Shown here one piece after another: positions 54,651-61,030 of a stretch of 64,000 nucleotides of DNA. The notes under the pieces are model-generated. The model searched no databases, was not told the origin of the DNA, and saw nothing but the letters and a program-made list of their open reading frames with translations. Both the position numbers and the translations under genes were made by a program. The stretch spans positions 1 through 64,000 of the IMG/VR virus record IMGVR_UViG_3300025703_000002. One strand, given 5' to 3'. Within the stretch, counting starts at the first letter, position 1, and each line of letters begins with the position of its first letter. The stretch is from a virus.

Positions 54651-54903
54651 AGTGGAAGAAGAACAAGAAAATACCGTTGAAAAAGAGCCAGACTTTCTTA
54701 TCGAGATGCACGTCCAAAATCTAACAGAAGCCTTAGAGGATTACTTCGTCAAGCACGATTTCTTCTTTCAGGGGGATCATTTTGAAAGGATCTTCCTACC
54801 GTTTGACATGACTATGGTCTCTCCCGAGATGACGTTTCTCGTCACCGGTAATGTAATCCCCTCAGAGGATCGCCCGAAGATTGATCCAAAGAAATTGAAT
54901 TGA
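54643..54903 (+). CDS. Acidic hypothetical protein, 86 aa
   Basis: An acidic N-terminus (KVEEEQENTVEKEPD) and an alpha/beta part (LTEALEDYFVKHDFFFQGDH). No family. It overlaps both neighbours by a few bases. Confidence 0.4.
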   Translation: MLKVEEEQENTVEKEPDFLIEMHVQNLTEALEDYFVKHDFFFQGDHFERIFLPFDMTMVSPEMTFLVTGNVIPSEDRPKIDPKKLN

Positions 54904-55112
54904 CCAGGCAAATGATGATGTATTCCGACAGAGACCGAGTTACTAAGATCGAGGAGTTTCTAGAAGACGTTTCTTTTGAAGACTTTTTGTTTGACAACGA
55001 TCTGACGATCGCCGAAGCTGTCTTCTTACTGTGGCAGCGTGGACACGTAGAATTCCCAGATTGGAGTTCCCTAAATGAAGCAGGAGGGCCAGAAGAGGAA
55101 TCCAATTGCTAA
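54900..55112 (+). CDS. Acidic hypothetical protein, 70 aa
   Basis: TTG start overlapping the previous stop as TTGA. The sequence (FLEDVSFEDFLFDNDLTIAE) is helical and acidic. No family. Confidence 0.4.
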   Translation: MTRQMMMYSDRDRVTKIEEFLEDVSFEDFLFDNDLTIAEAVFLLWQRGHVEFPDWSSLNEAGGPEEESNC

Positions 55113-55269
55113 GGCTTTAAGGGACCCAAAGTTTAGACCTAAAGTGATTCCTAACAAAAGGAAAGTTCCTTATGTACGTAAAGATCGCGATCTTAGCGAC
55201 TGCTCTGATTGTAACGATGAGTCTAATTTCCTGTGCCGTCCTTCCTACCTCAAACCAACTCGGATTTAA
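55075..55269 (+). CDS. Small basic protein, NPIAKALR family
   Basis: The N-terminal 35 residues (KRNPIAKALRDPKFRPKVIP NKR split by proline) match a known group of small phage proteins with N-P-I-A-K-A-L-R and Y-V-R-K ends. The C-terminal 25 residues are Cys-rich and overlap the lipoprotein frame, so they may be read-through of a weak end. Function unknown. Confidence 0.5.
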   Translation: MKQEGQKRNPIAKALRDPKFRPKVIPNKRKVPYVRKDRDLSDCSDCNDESNFLCRPSYLKPTRI

Positions 55270-55273
55270 TTAA
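55172..55273 (+). CDS. Overlapping small lipoprotein, 33 aa
   Basis: ATG 55172 with GGAAAG eight bases upstream. MYVKIAILATALIVTMSLIS then C gives a signal peptide with L-I-S-C lipobox, leaving a 13-residue lipopeptide (CAVLPTSNQLGFN). It lies out of frame inside the end of the previous gene, like Rz1 inside Rz, although the host gene here is not an inner-membrane spanin. Confidence 0.45.
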   Translation: MYVKIAILATALIVTMSLISCAVLPTSNQLGFN

Positions 55274-55287
55274 TCTAAGGAGATACT

Positions 55288-55752
55288 ATGAACGCTCTAA
55301 ATAAGACTATCGTTGCTCTTTCCATGATTGTGACTCCGGCTTTTGCAGCCGACAAGGTTACTCTTAATCTCAGCCCTAACGAAATCCTTCAGATCCAAAA
55401 CGGTTTGACGGCTCTCGACGGATATCATAAGGTCATCAAGAACAATCTAGGACAAGACACAGACGTCCTGGTTCCTTACGATCTTGCTCCTAGTGCCCGT
55501 CTCACGATTGCCCACGATGAAGTAGTAATCCAGGAATCATTTTCAGAACTGAGGAAGGCGGCCCAGGGACTGTCTCCAGAGGAAGCTGCGAAGCTCGCGA
55601 ATACCCCACAACCGATTGACCTTGTCACGATCCAGGTCTCAGACCTAAAGATTGATACGAATCCTTTGGCCCCGACGACACTCGCCATCCTTGCCCCTGT
55701 GTGCCCGTCATGTGCTGGAGTGACTGAATCCGCTCCGGTGAAAGGAAAGTAA
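55288..55752 (+). CDS. Exported hypothetical protein, 154 aa
   Basis: Signal peptide MNALNKTIVALSMIVTPAFA then ADKV. The mature part is alpha/beta with LNLSPNEILQIQNGLTALDG and a C-terminal CPSC motif. A strong CTAAGGAGATA site precedes it. It starts a pair of exported proteins, so they may act together in the periplasm. Confidence 0.6.
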   Translation: MNALNKTIVALSMIVTPAFAADKVTLNLSPNEILQIQNGLTALDGYHKVIKNNLGQDTDVLVPYDLAPSARLTIAHDEVVIQESFSELRKAAQGLSPEEAAKLANTPQPIDLVTIQVSDLKIDTNPLAPTTLAILAPVCPSCAGVTESAPVKGK

Positions 55753-56201
55753 TGTTTAAGATTCTTAAGATCTGCACAGTTCTAGCCTTCGTAACTCCTG
55801 CATTGGCTAGTGGACGCTCAGTCCCGAGGCTTACGATCTCATTTGATCGAGGGGGGAGTGTCTTTGAGTACATCCAGAAGTACAACGGATATCGTGAAGG
55901 AGGGGTTTATATTCGGGTGACTGATATCTGTCTCTCTGCGTGTACGCCGATAACAGGGCTAGTCCAGAACGATCACGTCTGTGTCTCAGACCAGGCTTTG
56001 TTTGGGTTTCACTCGGCCTTTACGGATTCTGGTCTAGGAGACGAGACGTTCTCGAAGGTCGGCACAGATCTCGCCTGGCATATCTTTCCTAAGAAAATCC
56101 AGGACCTAATCCGCCTCCAAGGATGGGATGGAGTGTCTGAGCATCCTGATCTTGTCTACTTCAAGGGTACGGATATCTACGATCGGTGTCCTGAGAACTG
56201 A
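55752..56201 (+). CDS. Periplasmic ClpP/crotonase-fold protein
   Basis: A 149-residue protein with signal peptide (MFKILKICTVLAFVTPALA). The mature domain shows GGVYIRVTDICLSACTPITG (Ser in a C-L-S-A-C-T turn, the ClpP-like nucleophile position) and DQALFGFHSAFTD (His). This matches a group of alphaproteobacterial periplasmic ClpP-like proteins. The third triad residue (Asp) is not clear. It may be a protease active on envelope proteins or a scaffold. Confidence 0.6.
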   Translation: MFKILKICTVLAFVTPALASGRSVPRLTISFDRGGSVFEYIQKYNGYREGGVYIRVTDICLSACTPITGLVQNDHVCVSDQALFGFHSAFTDSGLGDETFSKVGTDLAWHIFPKKIQDLIRLQGWDGVSEHPDLVYFKGTDIYDRCPEN

Positions 56202-56211
56202 GGGGATTTTA

Positions 56212-56649
56212 ATGGAAATTGACGTCGAAACGTTAAACCGTCTGGGATTTACGACGTATCATACTGGGTCGCGGGAGATTTGTAATCCCCCTTCACTCGA
56301 CACTGATGACGATTATCTAGTCTTTGCAAGTGGAGATTATTTTGCAATTCTTCCGAGGCTTCTAGAACTCTCTGGATGGGACCGAGGTGGAATAGAGTAT
56401 AATAGAATCCCGGAGTTCTGGTCGTGGCGGAAAGGCCCTGTAAACCTTATCGTGACGGGAAACTCTGGGTTCTACGATAAATTCGTTCTAGCCACCCGTG
56501 TCGCCAAGGAAATGAACCTTCTCATGAAGGTCGATCGGATTCATCTGTTCGAGGCCATTCTTTACCAGACAGGTCCGTTGTATTCTCCTGATGTAGACTA
56601 TAGGACCTACGTGAAAGAACCTGATTTCGGATTTGGAATTGCCCTATGA
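56212..56649 (+). CDS. Nucleotidyltransferase-like phage protein, 145 aa
   Basis: Start ATG 56212 after TGAGGGGATTTTA. FWSWRKGPVNLIVTGNSGFY, then DKFVLATRVAKEMNLLMKVD and RIHLFEAILY match a phage family I associate with a minimal nucleotidyltransferase fold. The catalytic acids are not clearly visible. Hedged call. Confidence 0.5.
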   Translation: MEIDVETLNRLGFTTYHTGSREICNPPSLDTDDDYLVFASGDYFAILPRLLELSGWDRGGIEYNRIPEFWSWRKGPVNLIVTGNSGFYDKFVLATRVAKEMNLLMKVDRIHLFEAILYQTGPLYSPDVDYRTYVKEPDFGFGIAL

Positions 56650-56771
56650 AATGTCCTGAATGTGGAAGTAGTAATATACGGAACGCTACCTGTATGGATT
56701 GTGGGTTCTGGGTTGGATGGGGAAAGATACTTCAGTATGCAATCAATCTATGTAATAGGGTCTCTTCGTAA
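56646..56771 (+). CDS. Tiny zinc-ribbon protein, 41 aa
   Basis: ATGA overlap with the previous gene. CPEC and CMDC form one zinc ribbon (MKCPECGSSNIRNATCMDCG). It ends within the next gene. It is a small zinc knuckle, probably interacting with nucleic acid or protein. Confidence 0.55.
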   Translation: MKCPECGSSNIRNATCMDCGFWVGWGKILQYAINLCNRVSS

Positions 56772-57198
56772 TCCAGAGATCCCCAAGATCGGAAATCTCC
56801 TTCGTTCGATTGGGCTCGACGTATTCGACGACTGGTACTCAGCGGGCGAGAGGGCAGACGATCACTGGAAGGAATATGAACAATCAAGGGGAAGAACCTT
56901 TAAGGAAGCCCTAGATGGTTACGCATGTTGTCACGTTTTTGCTTTTGACGAGTTTCATCTCAACAGGGTTGATGCTGCTCTCCTGGTTCTTCCCGCAGGT
57001 AAATCAGGGCATCTTGAACTTGGCTACGCCATTGGTCGTGGCAAACGTGGCTTTATTTACACTGAGCCAAATAGTGATCCTAATGGGAATGTAAATCCCG
57101 ATTCCCTCCGTTGGGATTGTATGTATAGATTCGCTGAACAGGTCTTCTTTTCGAAGGAAGAAACACTGGAGTTCTTTAAGAATGATTCGAGAGTTTGA
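56737..57198 (+). CDS. Nucleoside 2-deoxyribosyltransferase-like protein
   Basis: Start ATG 56737; 153 residues. YVIGSLRNPEIPKIGNLLRS and FDDWYSAGERADDHW give the nucleobase/substrate part, and LVLPAGKSGHLELGYAIGRG gives the catalytic Glu (E in H-L-E-L-G). The fold moves deoxyribose between bases or hydrolyses nucleotides, feeding DNA synthesis or counter-defence NAD use. It overlaps the zinc-ribbon gene. Confidence 0.7.
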   Translation: MQSIYVIGSLRNPEIPKIGNLLRSIGLDVFDDWYSAGERADDHWKEYEQSRGRTFKEALDGYACCHVFAFDEFHLNRVDAALLVLPAGKSGHLELGYAIGRGKRGFIYTEPNSDPNGNVNPDSLRWDCMYRFAEQVFFSKEETLEFFKNDSRV

Positions 57199-57514
57199 CA
57201 CAGGGGCCACCAGAGACGGTGAGGTCGGAAAGATCGACTACGAAGGCCATTTGTCCCCGCTCGTCCTGAAGGCTTACGGGGAGTATATGAACAGATGCCG
57301 AACGATGAAGGACGGGTCTCTTCGTGATTCTGACAACTGGCAGAAAGGAATGCCTCTCTCCGTTTACATGAAGTCGTTGTTTAGGCATTTCCTGGATCTT
57401 TGGCACCAGCATAGGTCTGTCCTCCCGAACAAACAGAAACAGATTGAAGACTGTTGCGGTATTCTGTTTAACACTCAAGGGTATCTGTTTGAGCTCCTAA
57501 GGGATTCAGCATGA
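57182..57514 (+). CDS. DUF5664 / dATP-dGTP diphosphohydrolase domain protein
   Basis: 110 residues with REFDTGATRD, GKIDYEGHLSPLVLKAYGEY and DGSLRDSDNWQKGMPLSVYM, the standard DUF5664 pattern annotated as dATP/dGTP diphosphohydrolase. It would lower or shape the dNTP pool. It follows the ribosyltransferase gene with overlap. Confidence 0.75.
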   Translation: MIREFDTGATRDGEVGKIDYEGHLSPLVLKAYGEYMNRCRTMKDGSLRDSDNWQKGMPLSVYMKSLFRHFLDLWHQHRSVLPNKQKQIEDCCGILFNTQGYLFELLRDSA

Positions 57515-57717
57515 GTACCGGACATTTAATATTCCTCTACATAGTTTTTTGTATTACGTGGTTTTCTCTGTGGGAGTTTTTATTTTGGCACAATCTCAAA
57601 AAGGAGAATTTTAGGACTAACTGGCTGTGTTCTAACGATACACTCTGTATCGGATTCGCACCAATCGTTCTAGGAGTTCTTGTAGTTTTTTGGTTTGTAC
57701 TGGGATTAATACCGTGA
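57511..57717 (+). CDS. Two-helix membrane protein, 68 aa
   Basis: Two hydrophobic helices (LIFLYIVFCITWFSLWEFLF and IVLGVLVVFWFVLGLI) around a polar loop. Overlaps its neighbours. Function unknown. Confidence 0.5.
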   Translation: MSTGHLIFLYIVFCITWFSLWEFLFWHNLKKENFRTNWLCSNDTLCIGFAPIVLGVLVVFWFVLGLIP

Positions 57718-57893
57718 TCTTTCTAATCGGTGACTACGTTGTCGTAACCGCCAAAGACTATAAGTACAAAGGTTGGCTTGTTGCGAAGTTCCAGAAACGA
57801 TCTGGAGTCGATCGGGTCGTTGTCGAGGACTCAGAGGGTCGGTTGTTTATCCACAACAAAGATCAGTTATCGTATCCTAATAAGGCTTCTTAG
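57714..57893 (+). CDS. Small barrel-like protein, 59 aa
   Basis: GTG start 57714 at GTGA overlap. IGDYVVVTAKDYKYKGWLVA and VVVEDSEGRLFIHN resemble a small SH3-like barrel, perhaps a distant relative of the 42980 family. Function unknown. Confidence 0.45.
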   Translation: MIFLIGDYVVVTAKDYKYKGWLVAKFQKRSGVDRVVVEDSEGRLFIHNKDQLSYPNKAS

Positions 57894-57902
57894 GAGGTTT
57901 AA

Positions 57903-58295
57903 ATGACTCGTAATGTATACTGGATCTCAACTGAAGCGGACATCCGAGATCTTAAGGGATTAGTCCTTACGGGTGTCCGACAGGAAGAAGGTGAAGACGG
58001 GGATAGAATTGTTTTTGAAACTCCGGATTCAAAGTTCGGTATGTCGCACTGGCAGGATTGCTGTGAAAATGTCGATATCGAAGACATCATAGGAGACTTA
58101 AACGATTTGGTTGGGAATCCTATCTTAGAAGCTGAAGAAGTCTCATCGGGGGATGATCCCCCAAGGGGAAATCCTGACAGTTATACTTGGACATTCTATA
58201 AGATCGGAACAATTCATGGGTCCGTAACAATTCGTTGGTACGGAGAGTCTAATGGGTGGTACTCGGAGCGTGTTTCTTTTTACAAGTATAAATAA
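57903..58295 (+). CDS. DUF7448-like protein
   Basis: 130 residues with FGMSHWQDCCENVDIEDIIG, LNDLVGNPILEAEEV and WTFYKIGTIHGSVTIRWYGE, which fits the DUF7448 pattern seen in many phages. The Cys-Cys pair may bind metal. The role is unknown. It has a clear TAGGAGG site. Confidence 0.65.
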   Translation: MTRNVYWISTEADIRDLKGLVLTGVRQEEGEDGDRIVFETPDSKFGMSHWQDCCENVDIEDIIGDLNDLVGNPILEAEEVSSGDDPPRGNPDSYTWTFYKIGTIHGSVTIRWYGESNGWYSERVSFYKYK

Positions 58296-58308
58296 TCAGA
58301 GGGTTTAA

Positions 58309-58674
58309 ATGAAAATCCATTGGCTTTCAGAACCAGAAGATCACGATCTCCCTGCTGCCGAGGACTACCTTTCTTTGGTCCTCTACCCAGAGGATGTTGC
58401 TACGGTAGTCTCCGAGTTCGAGGACTTTACCGCTGAGCCCCGTGAGTTCAAAGCACGAGACATCCTGAGGGCCTCTGGGTTGCCTTTCTTAGGTCGGGGG
58501 GATCGACACGTCACCAAAGACTTTGATAAGATCTCTCGTGGGATTGAGTTATCGCCCCTGCTTCTCGTCCTCGCCCACGATCGGTTGCATATCGCTGACG
58601 GGTATCATCGGTTGTGTGCCGTTTACTCTGTCGACGAAGACGCAGAGATTCCTTGTAAGATCGTTTATTTGTGA
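58309..58674 (+). CDS. ParB-like nuclease-fold small protein
   Basis: 121 residues; the motif LHIADGYHRLCAVYSVDEDA (D-G-x-H-R) matches the ParB/Srx fold substrate-binding turn. Such phage proteins act as small nucleases or ATPases, or bind DNA. No second domain. Confidence 0.6.
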   Translation: MKIHWLSEPEDHDLPAAEDYLSLVLYPEDVATVVSEFEDFTAEPREFKARDILRASGLPFLGRGDRHVTKDFDKISRGIELSPLLLVLAHDRLHIADGYHRLCAVYSVDEDAEIPCKIVYL

Positions 58675-58680
58675 GTCTAG

Positions 58681-58902
58681 ATGATTAAAGACGTCTTTAT
58701 GCTTATCGAGGAGTCTCCGGGTCTGGAAGAACTCCTAGAGATCTTTGTGAATCGTGAACTCGCTGTCTCCTGGGCAAAGGCATTGACCAAACAATACCCG
58801 GACAAGAACTTCTCGTTACGTCAACGCGGGGTTCAGATGCTTCTTCCACCGATCTGCGTTGAAGACAAAGAAAAAGGCTCCGAGGAAAATCCTGGAGCCT
58901 GA
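58681..58902 (+). CDS. Last early gene, 73 aa hypothetical
   Basis: MIKDVFMLIEESPGLEELLE then a helical rest (VNRELAVSWAKALTKQYPDK). Its last codons contain the terminator of the converging late operon. Function unknown. Confidence 0.45.
   Translation: MIKDVFMLIEESPGLEELLEIFVNRELAVSWAKALTKQYPDKNFSLRQRGVQMLLPPICVEDKEKGSEENPGA
58876..58899 (-). terminator. Terminator of the leftward lysis operon
   Basis: A 6-bp GC stem (58876-58881/58894-58899) followed on the minus strand by TTTTTCTTTG. It lies inside the 3-prime end of a plus-strand gene, so the two operons converge with overlapping ends. There is no U-tract on the plus strand. Confidence 0.75.
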
Positions 58903-58926
58903 TTCAGTTAATCCTATGAGTGACTA

Positions 58927-59154
58927 TTAAATCTTTGGGTCTTTAGGTCTACGCCAGCTCCCGAGGAATTCTCGGACATCCTTCCGGTCCTTCCAGAGAC
59001 GAGTCACGTACCAGAAGATCAGAACAGACGTTAAAATTATCGACAGCGCCGTCGAAAGGATACTCGCGAACGACCCTATGACGGTCCCTGCTGATACGAC
59101 AGCCACTATATGGTCTCCTATTTGGTCTCCAAGATGGACGGGGCTGTCGCTCAT
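58927..59154 (-). CDS. Small membrane protein, lysis-region
   Basis: 75 residues with one long hydrophobic stretch (ASILSTALSIILTSVLIFWY) and a basic C-terminus (LWKDRKDVREFLGSWRRPK). Size and topology would suit a class II/III holin or antiholin, or an inner-membrane spanin. It is the last gene before the terminator. Confidence 0.45.
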   Translation of the reverse strand: MSDSPVHLGDQIGDHIVAVVSAGTVIGSFASILSTALSIILTSVLIFWYVTRLWKDRKDVREFLGSWRRPKDPKI

Positions 59155-59166
59155 CTCCGCCTCCGG

Positions 59167-59562
59167 TTACTTCGACGGTGTGGAGGAAGCCGCAGCCGCA
59201 GCCGCGGAAGCAGCAGAAGCCTGAGCCTGTTTGACTGCGACGTATCCCTGGACGACTGCCTGGGCATCGGTTTTTCCGGAGTTACTCGCGGCAGCAAAGG
59301 CGTTTAAGGCGGTTACAGCGACATTAGCAGCCGTTATTGCTAGGGCAACGTCAGGATTACTCGCGACACCGACGGCTTCGACAATGGCGACTGCACCTTG
59401 GAGGTTTGAGACAATTGCCGGGGTCTCCGAAGCGACCCACTTCAAGGCCTTGTCGATATCCGAGGCAACGAGTTCCTCACCTTTCTTGACGGCAACGACG
59501 AGGGCGATAACTTCGGTTTCAGTTTCCGAGAAGAAGTTCTCAATAGCAGACAAAAAGCTCAT
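59167..59562 (-). CDS. Ala-rich lysis-region protein, 131 aa
   Basis: Start ATG 59562 after AAAGGAACTAAA rather than 59589. A helical, Ala/Val-rich protein (ALKWVASETPAIVSNLQGAV, AAANVAVTALNAFAAAS) with an AAAAAASS end. No transmembrane helix is clear. Similar small proteins accompany holin genes. Function unknown. Confidence 0.45.
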   Translation of the reverse strand: MSFLSAIENFFSETETEVIALVVAVKKGEELVASDIDKALKWVASETPAIVSNLQGAVAIVEAVGVASNPDVALAITAANVAVTALNAFAAASNSGKTDAQAVVQGYVAVKQAQASAASAAAAAASSTPSK

Positions 59563-59572
59563 TTTAGTTCCT

Positions 59573-59836
59573 TTACTGGATTGACGCAAGAAGATTTTCT
59601 AGCGTTGATAGATTTCCGGGGTTAGTTACAAGGACGTTCGCGACATTTAGAATTCGTGAAGCAGCCTCAATCGTCGCTTTAAGATCTGCTGAAGGCATCT
59701 TTTTAATATCTAGAGTTCCAGTTTTTGACTTCTGATACATCCCGTAGAGTCTTTTTGCGTCGTCAAAGAGTTGCCCAGAGTTCTCAGTTTTAGATGCGGC
59801 GATAGCAAGATCAAGTGCTGCGAAGACATCAATCAT
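59573..59836 (-). CDS. Lysis-region hypothetical, 87 aa
   Basis: A helical protein (IDVFAALDLAIAASKTENSG, LKATIEAASRILNVANVLVT) without signal or membrane segments. It overlaps the holin gene as ATGA. Function unknown. Confidence 0.4.
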   Translation of the reverse strand: MIDVFAALDLAIAASKTENSGQLFDDAKRLYGMYQKSKTGTLDIKKMPSADLKATIEAASRILNVANVLVTNPGNLSTLENLLASIQ

Positions 59837-60126
59837 TTGGACTCCAACGGTCCCGAGATAGCAGGTGTCGGAGAACTCTCCGGGACAACCTTGACGCCAT
59901 TCTTAGCTTTGTTAACAGCCTCGATTTGCTTTGAAGGTGAGTGCTCCCTTGCTTTATACCAGGTCAAGATTGCAGCTCCTCCCCCCAAGACAAAAGTTAC
60001 AAGATCATTAGCAATTACTGATTGGTCCTCTGAAGGAATTAATCCCCGATTAGCCGCCCAGACAGCAGCAGAGGTAAATGATGCGAGAAGAACTGAGGTT
60101 AGAAGACTTTTTAGTTGAGGGTCCAT
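59833..60126 (-). CDS. Holin, two-helix type
   Basis: Start ATG 60126 after GAAAGGAAATCAA (not 60177). 97 residues: two membrane helices (LLTSVLLASFTSAAVWAANR and LVTFVLGGGAAILTWYKA) and a charged tail IEAVNKAKNGVKVVP. This layout is a known holin type from alphaproteobacterial and other Gram-negative phages. It opens the membrane for the endolysin two genes upstream. Confidence 0.65.
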   Translation of the reverse strand: MDPQLKSLLTSVLLASFTSAAVWAANRGLIPSEDQSVIANDLVTFVLGGGAAILTWYKAREHSPSKQIEAVNKAKNGVKVVPESSPTPAISGPLESK

Positions 60127-60142
60127 TTGATTTCCTTTCAGT

Positions 60143-60553
60143 TTAAGTTCCCCACGGGCCAGATAGACAGTAGACATTCACCCCTGCGTAGGAGACCCAT
60201 GCTATTGCGTTTCCGTCTGGATCGAGGTTAACCGGTACGATTGATTCAGGGTTTGCGTGGAGCACTTGTCCGACAGAGAGTTCTGTTCTCCCCCGAGGAT
60301 TTGTAACCTTCAGGGCAATTCCAGACCCGTCCTCTCCGAGGATATCGACGTTAATTGCGTCTCCGAGACCGCAACACGACATCCCACCTCTTGAGTGCTG
60401 TGTCCCAAGCCAGTCTCGTTCGTATTGTGGGGCGTCTGACCAGGCTCCAGACTTAACCTCCTGGGCGTGTGCAGGTTCCCATCTCAGGGCCCATACGAGA
60501 CAACAGAAGAGGATTATGAGTCCAGACATCCATGTAAAATACTTTAGAGTCAT
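60143..60553 (-). CDS. Exported protein next to endolysin, Cys-Cys motif
   Basis: 136 residues. The N-terminal membrane/signal segment MSGLIILFCCLVWAL ends near PAHAQ. The mature part has RGGMSCCGLGDAINVDILGE and a C-terminal CLSGPWGT. It resembles exported proteins encoded beside endolysins in alphaproteobacterial phages. It may act as a spanin substitute or wall-binding protein. It overlaps the endolysin stop as ATGA. Confidence 0.5.
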   Translation of the reverse strand: MTLKYFTWMSGLIILFCCLVWALRWEPAHAQEVKSGAWSDAPQYERDWLGTQHSRGGMSCCGLGDAINVDILGEDGSGIALKVTNPRGRTELSVGQVLHANPESIVPVNLDPDGNAIAWVSYAGVNVYCLSGPWGT

Positions 60554-61017
60554 TGCGAAGCCATTTTAAGTGAAACCTGTAGAATTGAGTTCTCTCGATT
60601 AAACCATCCCTTCCCAAAGATTCGGAAGATCTTTAGAGACCTCCAGAAGCCTCTGCGAAGAGCGTCAAGAGCTTTGATCCTCGGAATCGGTTCTAGACCG
60701 GCTGTCCTTAGAGCCCAGAGGTGTTCTCGACCATCCCCGGAATTAACCGCGATATCGAATAGGATCATATCGACACCTTTTGGAAGAGAGTCCCCACCGA
60801 TTGGATTCCAATACAACTTCCGGTAGATCTCGAGAAGTTGGACCCTAGAGATATTTCGAAGTTCAGCTTGACTCGCGGGACGCCCCAGGAATTGGCCGAA
60901 GACTTGAAGAGTCACCCCTGACATCGTCGCTCCTCCGGGGTCTCTCGGATTATTGGACCAACCTCCTTCGAACTTTAGCGTTTCCGAGAGGCAGTTTGTA
61001 AAGTTATCAACGGCCAT
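60550..61017 (-). CDS. Endolysin, glycoside hydrolase family 108
   Basis: 155 residues with the GH108 motif FEGGWSNNPRDPGGATMSGV (catalytic Glu17) and MILFDIAVNSGDGR. It is shorter than most relatives (about 170-190) because the C-terminal peptidoglycan-binding part is small. It digests peptidoglycan at lysis after holin action. Confidence 0.8.
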   Translation of the reverse strand: MAVDNFTNCLSETLKFEGGWSNNPRDPGGATMSGVTLQVFGQFLGRPASQAELRNISRVQLLEIYRKLYWNPIGGDSLPKGVDMILFDIAVNSGDGREHLWALRTAGLEPIPRIKALDALRRGFWRSLKIFRIFGKGWFNRENSILQVSLKMASQ

Positions 61018-61030
61018 CTTCTACTCCTCA

